Source: Pholiota molesta
Taxonomy: Eukaryota > Basidiomycota > Agaricomycetes > Agaricales > Strophariaceae
Direction: 5' to 3'
DNA: 64,000 nt
Assembly (NCBI GenBank): GCA_014925825.1
Contig: JACGCK010000090.1
Span: 123,569 to 187,568 of the forward strand
A program made the translations under genes and the position numbers. The notes under the pieces are model-generated. The model had not been told where the DNA came from. It searched no databases and was given only the letters and a program-made list of their open reading frames with translations. Shown piece after piece: positions 38,141 through 48,338 of this stretch; within the stretch, counting starts at the first letter, position 1, and each line of letters opens with the position of its first letter.

Positions 38141-38570
38141 TGTAAGCTCGGCCCTCCCTTACTACTACTTATCTCACCTTTCCTTACCTTCTCGCGCCTC
38201 CACCCGGCGTCGCCATCAACCTTAGCGCCGGCGTAGCGCCCGCTCTTACGCGCCGCCTTTTCGCGCTCGCGCCTCTCGCCACTCCAGGCTCGTGACCCCG
38301 ATCTCTGACCGCCCCAAAAGGCTCAGTGATCGAGGTGGTCCTGTACAGTACCACCCCGATCCCCTTCATCACCTGACCAGGGATATATTTTCTTTTCTCA
38401 TCCACCTTCGTTGCCCTATCTCCTACTACGTGCAACGAAGGTGTGTTCATTCTTAAAAATCATGTTATTATATTTTACTTACTATCTCCTACTACGTGCA
38501 ACGAAGATAACATTGTCTTGTCATTGCCCGTGTGATTTCAGTGAGGCTAGCGAAGCACGCCAGCCTTTCA
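38141..38570 (+). repeat. right LTR, 430 bp
   Basis: Identical by eye to the left LTR across all 430 bases, including both internal hairpins and the 24-bp direct repeat. GTTAC follows at 38571-38575. Confidence 0.95.
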
Positions 38571-38575
38571 GTTAC
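38571..38575. repeat. target-site duplication, right copy (GTTAC)
   Basis: Second copy of the five bases found before the left LTR at 32700-32704. The interrupted reading frame resumes at 38576 and reaches a GTAAGT donor at 38623. Confidence 0.92.
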
Positions 38576-38667
38576 ATACTAGTGATTCCAGTAGCAGCAG
38601 CAACAAAGAAAATGCACATCTCGTAAGTAGGCCCAAGCAGTAACATGATTAGCAAGCTAACATTTCT

Positions 38668-41136
38668 TCAGTATCGAGGTCCATTGTTAGGGTACGGGGG
38701 GTAATTAGTATTTTGGGGCCCCGCATAATCAGTGTACGGAGTATGCAAGCTCGCAGTGCTCCCGTTCCATGTCTGGCTGTCGTTGTTCTGCTGCAATGGC
38801 ATGAACGCACTGGAATCCGACGACCGCACCCCGCGCGCACCACCAAGCACACCAGCCACACCGCCGCCCACACCGCCCGGGTTGTACGACGACATGTCTT
38901 TACGCGCACCCGCCGCAGCGCGTCGGCGGCGGGCGATGATGAAGCCGATGGAACCGCCTACAATCGCGATGAGCGCTACACCGCCGACAATGACACCGAT
39001 AATCAGTCCCAAGTGGCTGGTTGAACCCGAGCTGGGATTCGCTGTGCCGGTGGTGCTCGAGCCAGATGCAGACCCCGAGGCCGAGTTCAGCCTGACACTC
39101 GAAGGAAGCACACTCGCAGGCGCAGTAGGCTGTGTGCCGATTTGACCGTTTCCAACTATGACGTAGGTTCCATTGCTTGGAATGCCGTGGATGTTAACGA
39201 ACAGCATGGCAGGTCCGGGTTGGAAGAGGTTGGCATTTGGAGGAAGTTGGGCCACATGCAATGTGATCGACCCATCGCTGTTTACCGTGTATGTGTTGTT
39301 GAGCTGCAGATGGCGCTGGCCCATGTTCATAGCATGCGTCGTGAATCCACCGCGGATCAGGACTACTGTGGTGTTATCGGCGGCATCGTTCGCCGACCCT
39401 GAATAGGAGGAAGCGGGGATCGTAAGGTCGAATGGATTGCCGCCATATGTCAAATTGGAAGGAATTCCAGTCGGAGATGGGCGAGTAGCCGCAGAGAAAT
39501 AGGGGGGATAAAATATCTCCGCTTCATACGTCGTAGGGAAGATAGTGGAAATGTTGTAGTCGATGTTGGGATTAGAGCCGGCAATGAGTACAGAAGCATC
39601 GGGAAGGAGGATAGCGGATGAATGGTATAGGCGGGGGATTTTCGATGCTTGGAATCCTGCATTGGACCACCGACTACCGGCAGGTGCGTTTGGGTTGTAG
39701 ATGGCGGGAGTGAGGACAGGGCCTGACGCCAGACTCTCTCCAAAAGGCATCAGTGAAAAACTGGGGCTGGAAAGAGTGCCCTGGTTTGAATATCCAGCTG
39801 TGCCATTCAGTCCACCATTAACCACAAGCATAGTCCCATCGGGAAGGGCAATAAATTGCCCCATAGTCCGTCCTTCCAGCATGTTATCATCTTGAACATA
39901 TACAGGCGCAGATCCGTCCTGTGGCTCAGGGGTGATGCGCTGACAGTCTTTCGATGCAGGATAATTCCACGTATCGATATAAGGGTATGAATAATTTCCG
40001 AAGGCATATTCGGGCATATCCGTGCCACCGCAAAAGATCATTGTTGGGGTGTAGTTGTTTGCGGGTGTCAGAGGCAACATAGCGGCGGCGCCTGAGGCAG
40101 GGTATACACGCACAACACCGCCTGGCATGGGGGGCAAGGGTGTTTCGATGTTATTTTGATGGTCCCATAGCACTATGCGTCATGTTCATTAGCAGCTAGC
40201 TATAAGCAAGATATATTTTGTGACTGAATAAATACCTGTTGAGACGTTTGCCTGCACAAACATTTTACCGGAAGGCATGAGGTACGTGTGCGCATATGCA
40301 TTCAGGCCAGAAGTTTGGATCAAAAAGTTGAAGGTCTGAGGTTGGCCAGATCGAGGAGGATAATATTCGTACGTGCTATCGGCTGCGTTTCCCTCTGTTA
40401 CCGGGTCGACATTTGGGTAGTTGCGATTGACGTAGCCGCCATTTACAAAACCTCCAATAATAACCACGTCTCCTTCCGCCGTGGCCTCCGCAGCTGAGTA
40501 CCAGCGACTATGCTGCATAGACAGGACAGTAGGATCATCAAACCAAGTACATTGAGGGGAAGTGAAGTCGGAACCATCAGGGCAAGGATTCAAAATTCGT
40601 ATCGCTCTTGTTCCATCGAAGTCTTGGTATGTAGAATCCCATGCACCGGAGTATCCTCCTGGATTTGGTTGCGATCCAATGTTGCCTCCTGGGCCAATGG
40701 CTCCATTCCCTCCAAATGTGACGAAAGAGCCATTCGGAAGATGCATGCCAGAAGAACAGAATGTGTTTGTTCTGACATCCATCGCCGTTGCAGTCCTCGT
40801 TGTGAAATCCCTGATATTTCCCGGTCAGCCTGGGCTCCATATCGCACAGTGTATGTAGACGCACCAGACCGATCCCCATGCAGGGTGTCCATTAATTTGT
40901 GCGGGATTTCCCTCAGCTTTATCGAGCATATACACCTTCCTATCATTACCCAGGAACATCTGAGGAGGATGGGTTAGCCTTGATTGTGTGTGGACCAAAA
41001 CGTGGCTGTCTCGCACCATCATAGCACTGATTAAAGTATTTCCTCCATCTGCAAATGTACCAGCAGTTGCTGCAAGCGCGGGGGACGAGGCGGTGGCTAC
41101 CAGGAGAAGTGCCAGAAGAGAATGTGAGGACAGCAT
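38668..41136 (-). CDS. glyoxal oxidase-like copper radical oxidase, membrane-anchored
   Basis: Secreted-type copper radical oxidase that oxidises aldehydes and makes H2O2, a partner of peroxidases in wood and litter decay. Four exons (41136-41017, 40959-40865, 40810-40236, 40172-38668) give about 764 residues with a clean frame. A signal peptide (HSLLALLLVATASSPALA) is followed by a galactose-oxidase-type beta-propeller. Expected copper and radical ligands are present: Cys90 in NTFCSSGMH and Tyr176 in SRWYSAA for the thioether pair, Tyr-His in RLYHSSA, and the distal His in FTTHAMNMGQRH. After the C-terminal domain, a Ser/Gly linker leads to one membrane span (LGLIIGVIVGGVALIAIVGG), then RRRR and a Gly/Asn-rich tail, so the enzyme is probably anchored at the cell surface. 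No WSC domain is seen. Its stop is 97 bp from the chromovirus. Confidence 0.93.
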
Positions 41137-42403
41137 GGCGGCGAAAGCTGCTGCCTGGAAAGAAAAGAGAACGCAGTGAGGTGGAAGAGAGGGAGAGAAG
41201 AAGGCGGCGTGATGGGGGCGATTGAGCTCAGCCACGGTGTCCGCTCAAGTTCACACGCCCCTTCATGACAACATTCCCGCTATTCTTAGATGTGGTCCTA
41301 TTTATACCCCTCTTGCCGTCCGGCGGCGTCCACCCTGATACTTCAAACTCTAACACAGCCTTTACGAAATATGCAAGGATCCGTTTTCGCCTTCGTGAGG
41401 ATGTTGCAGGTATACATTATTGCAGTAGTACAGGCTCAGAGGAACAACATTATTGGCTGACACAAATTTTGTCCACTCGGCCACATGAATAAAAATTATT
41501 TCCGACGGCGTGGACTGGCTCGACTAGGGGACAAACTTGGCTCGACGTCTATTCTTAATGTGTGCTAACTACCGACGATCGGAAGCAATCGGGTGACAAA
41601 AAATCGTTCACGAGTCAGAATGCGCAGCCATGTTGATGTAGAAAATTGGTATCTGCTTGGTATCAGCGCCTATTTCATTGCTTGTGAGCGACTCAACGAC
41701 AGATATTGGATAGATTGGGCCGTATTTCATCTATACTAACGCAGCAGAAATGACCATCAGTCGTGCATATTCTGTTTACCTACGGTGAAAGGGTGCAGAA
41801 ACCGTTTTTGACAGGAAGGACAGACTCTTGACCACAGCGCCTACACATCGACGAACGACTGTCAAGTTCTGCAGTTGCTCATGATGTCATTTGTCCCTGA
41901 ATGGTTCTGCCAGTTCCCGGGCCAGTCTTCTCCGAGCGTCTCCGAGTCCTCCAAATCTCTTTCCAATTTGTTCCTTTTACAAACACCTCGCAAACACCCG
42001 TTGCACGTATCTCAATGTCGAAGAACCCTATCTCTGGATGTCGGCGACCCGCAAAGAAAATATCAACCTAATAAGACATGTGCAGCCACGTACATTCATT
42101 ACCTCCGGCTGAGGCGGTGTCATCGTCAGTTCCGTTGATGGAACGCCTAAACGGCCAGCCACGGGAGTCCCTTGCGGTAGAGCAGGTCTCCTCATACCAC
42201 TATCATCGCTGGGCGACATATCTTCGAATCTGGGATTCGTAAGATCACAACACAAGGCTATCCATGTTTTCAACAATGTTCTCATTTCCGTGAGTTCTTG
42301 CACCTCGAGAAGGAGCTTTGAATTCTTCAGTGCCCCTGTGCTGCTTCCTCGTGCAAATCTTAGCCATGCTGAACATGATAAATTACTGACTTGTATCTTT
42401 TTG
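41137..42403. other. intergenic, one coding-like minus segment
   Basis: Mostly featureless promoter region of the glyoxal oxidase. At about 42303-42110 the minus strand reads MRTLLKTWIALCCDL...RFEDMSPSDDSGMRRPALPQ before a GTAATG donor, which looks like a real exon, but I found no partner exons or family. Confidence 0.3.
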
Positions 42404-43773
42404 ATGTTTAGATTCCAGTACTATTGCTAACCTTTCAACTTGTTACCGCCCTTCCCCGCCCGCTTGCAAATGACTTTCTGGACACAAACGACTTGGTCAG
42501 TCGAGCGCAAGGTCCTAGCAGCTGTTCTCTCCTGGATCTCGACGATGCCGAGTCGCGTGAGTTTGGCTTAATTCCAAATCCTTCAGCGTCTCCACTAACT
42601 GATACTACAGTTCCTGGCTGGTCGAAACTCGAACAATACGCACGCAGCACTTGGGGCGAGGGTGAATGGACAGTCACCATCAATCCTCCTGGTGTACGTT
42701 ATTCGTGTGGATTATACTGTCTCCGAAGCTGATGTATACTTGAATGCAGTATAGAGACAAGCCTGCAACTATGTGCGTCACTGGGTTTTCGAAAATCATC
42801 GAAGCGGGTGAGCATATGTCGTCCACACACCGTCAACTCCCCACTGATAGGCCTTCCAGGCGATCCCAATTGCACGGAGACAAGAGTGGGCATACAGCCA
42901 GAGAAAAAGGATGGAACAACTATCAAGGTCGATGAAGGGTTTACGAGTAAAGGAAATTGGAACATCACAAGCAAGTATCTTCAACTTCGGCTTCATTGCC
43001 TACCTAATGGATTCCATTGAATGTAGATGTCACTACCGCTGCCCACGCCGAATTCTTCGAAGCCCATTTCCTTTTGCCGAATATTACCAAACTCCACTTG
43101 AATTCCATGAAGGCGGTTGGAGCGTTCATCAATGCGCCTGACAACAGGTTTGTCTTTCGACAAGAACAAGATCAGCAGATTCTTGAACCATGATTTCATC
43201 CAGTTTCGTCACGACTGCAACGAATGTGACGATTAAGAGCGCAGAAATTACTCCAGTTCCTGACAAACATTGTATTGGAACGGTAAGAACAAGTCTCTTT
43301 TTGCTTGCATAATATCTGACTCTCGCCTTTTGATTGCAAACAGATTCATAACTCACAGTGCATCATTCCCGCTCATGGAAGAATCCAGTTAGTGGCATCA
43401 GGGTATATCTGGTTCAACTACAAGACCAAGGTCAACCACAACCGTCTTTCACAACTCTTTCTACCGTTGATATATTTTCTCTATACAGAGAGCACCTCTG
43501 GCCAAACCTAAAGGAGCAAAACACTCGAGATGTATGCTTACTTTAACAAAGGCTGAACTTGACTGATAAAAGCCGAATTAGATACCGTCAAGATCGAAGA
43601 TGTTCTTAAAAATGCAACGGACCGATCTGCGTGGATTGATTACCAGGGCTACATGAACACTTCGATGCGCTATGACTATTATGATGAATGTGAGCACTCC
43701 ATAGCTTTCGTCACGATCAAGGCGCGGAGTCGCTCATGTATGTTGTGTAGGTCGTTGGGCTAACAATTTGTAA
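42404..43773 (+). CDS. secreted protein of unknown function
   Basis: About eight exons with consensus splice sites. If one base is added near 42411, ATG 42404 opens a signal peptide MFRIPVLLLLTFQLVTALP; otherwise the frame has no start. The mature part has SSCSLLDLDDAESREFGLIP, PGWSKLEQYARSTWGEGEW, YRDKPATMCVTGFSKI, GDPNCTETRVG, FTSKGNWNIT, ATNVTIKSAEITPVPDKHC, GRIQLVASGYIWFNYKTK and a last exon DRSAWIDYQGYMNTSMRYD ending near TAA 43773. N-glycosylation sites and few cysteines are visible. One intron starts with GC (GCAAGT after WNIT). The beta-rich, Thr/Asn-rich pattern resembles extracellular, possibly pore-forming-type, proteins of mushrooms, but I cannot name a family. The join after YKTK is unsure. 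Confidence 0.6.
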
Positions 43774-43985
43774 GGTGATATTGGCGGTTCGAAGTTATGT
43801 TCAAGGTTGTACTGTAAGACTCTGAATAGCATTTTTCTGACACGTCAGCGCGTTCAACAATGGCCGTTATCTGCTTATGGTCCGGTAATGTAGGAATTTT
43901 CCCAGTCAAGTTTATGCTCTTCGGGAATAAGAATGCACATCTAAAGCTTTCTACTCATATAGAGCAGGGCTGATGGAGATCAAAG

Positions 43986-45411
43986 ATGACAAAAAACATC
44001 GAGCCTTGTCCAACACGTGTTAGATGTCTTTTGCATTTCAACTTCCATGTCAACGAACCCATCCGACTCTCGAATCTGTCCCACAAAAGCATTCGTGTTG
44101 AACCTAGCGCTCATGCTTCAAAAGTAGGATATAAAAGGCCAACCGAACAGCAAAGAGTCTCTGCAACCGTACCGCAGAGTTCCAAAGCCAATTCCAATGC
44201 GTCTACAGTACCAAACCAGCACATTCCTGGCCGTTGGTATTACCTGGCGACGATCTTGCGTTGGATCCAAAGTGCCCCGCTCAGAGTCTACGCCAGTGGC
44301 TCCGTTAGAGAGCGTAATCCAGTTACTTCTGAAGGAACATCGTTATGTCGCTGCGCCTCCGCCATAGACTCCGAGGTTGATTTATGCGTCGCTGGACCTC
44401 TCCTAATATCGTGGACAAAGCCGACGTTGTGAAGTCAAGTCGCCTAAAATAAAGGTTATTGTTGACTATCTGACCGCGTACTACCACGGGATGTCCGTGA
44501 AGAATTTGCCACCTTCGACTCTTAAATTTGCGAGCTGGGACAGTGCAACAACGGCGTCAACCAAAGGTCAAAGGAAAAACAGAGAAGAAGGCGCCGCGGT
44601 ACGTGGGATTGAACACACTCGAATGCATTCGGATACGCACAAGGGCGTCCAACGATCGTATATTCGACCGCCAACTGAATCTGGACGACCTGCTCGACGC
44701 AGCGATCAGCATCCTGCCTGAAGACGCGTATGCGCTCGTCCTTCTTGTCGACCACGATCTTTATGAGAGCGCCGAGGACGAGTTTGTCTGCGGGCGTGCG
44801 TACGGGGGGAGTCGTGTTGCTGTCATTTCGTCCGCAAGTATAATCCATTTGGATGCGATCCAGGGGGTAGAGCGAGATCATGCGTGGCCAGCGTCTCATT
44901 GGAAGCTTATGTCGGGGCTTGCTGTGACGCGACCCCGCAGCCTGCAAAGAAAAGAGTCAAAGTCACAATTAGCAGCAACAAACGAAATCCGTCCAATCTT
45001 CATCTCTTGACGACAGAGAGCACGTTGGCTCTCCCATACACGCAGCACTGATCGCTCATCAATCACTACCTTCGCTCGATAATCGCCGCCAAATTCACAC
45101 TCGACGGTCTATGGCTCGGCCGTGTCTGTCGAACGGCCGCCCATGAACTGGGCATTGCTTGGATGGACCACTGCACATATTACGCCTGTTCAATGCAAGG
45201 CAGCGCATCGCTCAAAGAGGATGCGCGACAGCCTCCTTACCTTTGCCCTGTTGACCTGGCCAAGATGATATCCGCGACACAGACAACACCAGGAGAGCGA
45301 TATAGGGCAATTTTGGCGTTTTGTGCGAAACACGAGGGAGTGCATTTGTTTGATGCCTTTCGAGCGTGGATAGGCGGAAGGCTGGAGGAATTCGTGAACC
45401 CAGATTCATAA
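43986..45411 (+). CDS. archaemetzincin-like metalloprotease, heavily frame-damaged
   Basis: The C-terminal half is plain: YVGLNTLECIRIRTRASND, DAYALVLLVDHDLYE, CGRAYGGSRVAVIS, then the metalloprotease region HELGIAWMDHCTYYACSMQG followed by RQPPYLCPVDLAKM, the archaemetzincin core. The family Zn motif is HExxHxxGxxH; here it reads as if one G is missing after HELG and two more before MDHC, so the frame is restored but the second His is lost. The N-terminal half falls in several frames (GYKRPTEQQRV, LVLPGDDLALDPKCPAQSL, then a run that becomes IDSEVDFMRRWTSPNIV only by lengthening T and C runs), then YLTAYYHGMSVKNLPPSTLKF. Stop at TAA 45411. The start is uncertain, 43986-44060. Pseudogene or error-rich sequence. 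Confidence 0.7.
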
Positions 45412-46321
45412 TAAGAGCGGTTGCATTTCTTTTATCTGGAATAAGTAGATGGGGAAAATATACCACAATCGAAATCTAATCGGCGAGAGTGAGGAATGAA
45501 AATTTATATTGGAAGACAGTGCATTCACCTTTGAGTAACGAGGGCAGATCCAGACTGTATATCAAGCTTCTGTTCTTAATTTCTCCTCTCGGACGAGACA
45601 TACCAATCTTAAAGCGTGAAGCAGTCCCCAGATGCTCTTCCTTCTCGTTATGTACAATTCCGTGATTGTCATGAGTTTAACACGGTTGAACGAAGGGCCG
45701 CTTGTATGGTGAATGGCAAAAATCACCGGTGTCCTTTTGCGTGCATGGCCAACAACATAGACTGATGCGACAAAGAATCGTGGTGAACTCCCCACTTCTG
45801 GTGCGTACACTGGCGCAGAGGCAGCGCCGGTTGAACGATGGACGCCAGAGTGGCCACATCGCCGCCCAGATCGATGTAACGGGTCGACCGCCACATCTAT
45901 GTGTAGCAGAGAGTAAGATTGCAACAGATGCCATCAGTCTAAGGGTGTCGGCGTGCGAGAAGGAAGGAGATGAGACTCGAAGAGTTCAAAGCTGGCTGGA
46001 CGGGTCTCCAACACGCCTTCGCAATTACAATCTCCGCAATGGTTCTTCACAGCTTCATTTACGGCATTTGCTCTGTCGTCCTCTGCATGAAGCCTATTGT
46101 AGCATTGTATTCGTTTGCGTTATCTGGAATCCAAACAGAAAGATGTGCACGAGCACCTATAGATAGTCCAAGAGCTGCGGTACTTGGTTGTCTGATCGGT
46201 TCCAGAAGCTTCGATTGCCGCCTTCGACGACGCGCCGCGCACTAATAACCAGCTCCGTTTTCTTTTCAACCACAGCGACTTGTACGCACTCTCCCCCTCC
46301 CTCCTTCGTTCCGCACAAGAT
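45412..46321. other. intergenic with an unassigned minus-strand frame
   Basis: On the minus strand about 45937-45565 carries a long open stretch with VYVVGHARKRTPVIFAIHH and FNRVKLMTITELYITRRK, which looks coding, but no start, partner exon or family could be set. The remainder is the cdc37 promoter side. Confidence 0.3.
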
Positions 46322-48051
46322 ATGCCATTGAACTATTCAAAGTGGGATCAGCTCGAGGTCAGTCGCTTTACCATCTCCATCGGACAATCATCTTAGGCGC
46401 TCATACCACGATCTAGTTATCCGATGACTCGGACATCGAGGGCCACCCCAATGTCGACCACAAGTCGCTGGTTCGGTGAGTTATATTCTCTCTCAAAGAA
46501 CACAGATTGTAATCATGCTCTCGATCCCGCAGAATGAGACAGCGCCAGATTCACGAACAGCGTGAAATGCGCAAGTTCAAAATCAAGAACCTGACCGCGC
46601 AGATCGCCTGCAACGAAGTTCTCCTGCCCCGCATCAAGAAGATCCACGCCGATCTCACGAACCCATCGTCCTCCACGCCCGTGCCCGCCTACTTCAACGC
46701 CGTGGTCGACCAGCTTCAGACCAATCCATCGCCCGATTGTCCCCCCGGAAATGATCCTACTAAAATCGAGCAAACCTACGACGGCATGCTGCTCAGTCTG
46801 CTCAAGATGGTCGGCGAGAAGGCGAAGGAGCGCGTCAAGGAGGCGGGTGTATCCGAGTCTGAGAAGGAGGAGAGGCTGGCAAAGGAGCTGGCGAAGGAGA
46901 TGGAAGTGCACGTCAAGCAGCTCGGCGAGACGATCGAGAAGGACAAGAAGGACCTGGAAGCTGAAGAGGCGGAGCAGAAGAAACATATCACCATGGACGA
47001 CTTGCACGAAGGATTCGAAAGCCATGTAAGTCATAATTTCAGCTTGATCAGTGCGAGCTGTACCCTCAACTTCCCGTAATATTTCAGTACGTTCCCCCAA
47101 CACCTGCACCACCACCAGTGCCTACCAAGAGCTCGGACAAAGGAAAGCAGAAACAGAAAGAGAAGGTCACCGAGATCGAAGTCCTCAATCCCAAATCCGC
47201 TGCTCCATCTACTGCTCCATCGAACGCTACAGCCGATCCCGAGGATGACGATAACGAAGAAGAAGAAGGCCTACCCGAACTGACGCCTTCCCTAGAAGAA
47301 TTCTCCAAGATCCCTCTCTGGAACTACCAGAAATCCTTCGAGTTTATCCAAAACCACCGCGACGTGTACGTCCCTGGTGCATCCGACGCCCTGTTAGTCG
47401 CCGCCTTCACCGCACAGGGCGAAGGGAAATCCAAGTATGCGAAACAATGTGTTCATCAGAGCCTGCTCCTCCAATACTGCGAGAAGCTCGGCCGCGATGG
47501 CGTTGGCCTCTTCTTCAAAAAGCAAGTATCTTCCCCCACCCAAAACCTCACATCCACCCTATGCTAACCATCATTCTTCCATCACCAGGATGGTCAACGG
47601 CGACAAGCGCGCCCTCAAGGTCTTCGTCGACGACGTCGAGAACACCTACAAGCACATCGTCGAGCGCGTGCGCGTGAACAAGGAGGAGGCCAAGGCCGCC
47701 GCGGGGCGCGAGCAGATCCAGCTCGTCCCGGAGAACCCGGACCAGGTCATCTCCTTCAACGTGCCCGACGGGCCGCCGCCCGAGAACCTCGTCCTCGAGG
47801 GCCCCGGCACGGAGGGGCTCGACATCGAGCAGGTGCGCCAGGCGCTGCAGTTCCGCTGGGACGTGTTCCAGAGCTTCCCCGAGGCGCTCCAGGACGCGCT
47901 CAGGAAGGGCGGCCTGGACGATGTGAACGAGGTGTTGGGCGATATGGATGTGGTGGAGGCGGAGGGGATCGTGAACAGCCTTGATGCGGCGGGGATTCTG
48001 AACTTTGCGGATGGTGGGATTCGGGACCAAACGGCGGAGGGTAAGGCGTGA
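46322..48051 (+). CDS. cdc37: Hsp90 co-chaperone Cdc37
   Basis: Loads protein kinases onto Hsp90. Five exons (46322-46357, 46417-46475, 46533-47025, 47088-47521, 47589-48051) give about 494 residues without a break. The N-terminus MPLNYSKWDQLELSDDSDIE carries the conserved Ser-Asp motif whose Ser is phosphorylated by CK2, and HPNVDHKSLVRMRQRQIHEQR is classical. A long charged coiled coil follows, then WNYQKSFEFIQNHRDVYVPG, the central Hsp90-binding helical domain around GDKRALKVFVDDVENTYKHI, and a C-terminal domain with EQVRQALQFRWDVFQSFP and VVEAEGIVNSLDAAGIL. The fourth intron starts with GC (AAAAA|GCAAGT). It converges with atg7, 287 bp apart. Confidence 0.95.
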
Positions 48052-48338
48052 AGATAGTTAACGGGTGTTGTAATATTCTCTGTAGCTGCTAGCATCGAGG
48101 CGCTTTTTTGTCATATGTAATCTTTCACGGTCTGGATTGCATTTAAATAATATACTAACCTCTTTTCTTGGTGCAAATATGATTTCTCTGGATAATATCA
48201 ATCTGGTCTGACCATAACATTCGAAGTCTGGCGCAAGGTTAAATTACATTTCGGGTATATTACATACAACATTGTTTTAACATCCATTACAAGGTATCAT
48301 ATCCGGGTCTCATCGTATCTAGTGTTGCAGAAAAATCA

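Larger units (their letters stand above)
32705..38570 (+). mobile_element. Ty3/gypsy chromovirus, complete and recent
   Basis: A 5,866-bp LTR retrotransposon. It has 430-bp LTRs that are identical by eye, begin TG and end CA, flanking GTTAC duplications, one uninterrupted gag-pol frame ending 77 bp before the right LTR, and a purine tract next to that LTR. The order protease, reverse transcriptase, RNase H, integrase and chromodomain defines a chromovirus. Identical LTRs mean the insertion is very young, since both ends are made alike at insertion. It lies between the 2OG oxygenase (start 32341) and the glyoxal oxidase (stop 38668). It is one of the few long frames here without a one-base deletion. 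Confidence 0.96.

Noticed and set aside
45562..45937. Gene on the minus strand between the archaemetzincin and cdc37
   Set aside because: Parts look coding, but the frame switches and there is no start, splice partner or known motif, so it is mentioned only as an unassigned frame.
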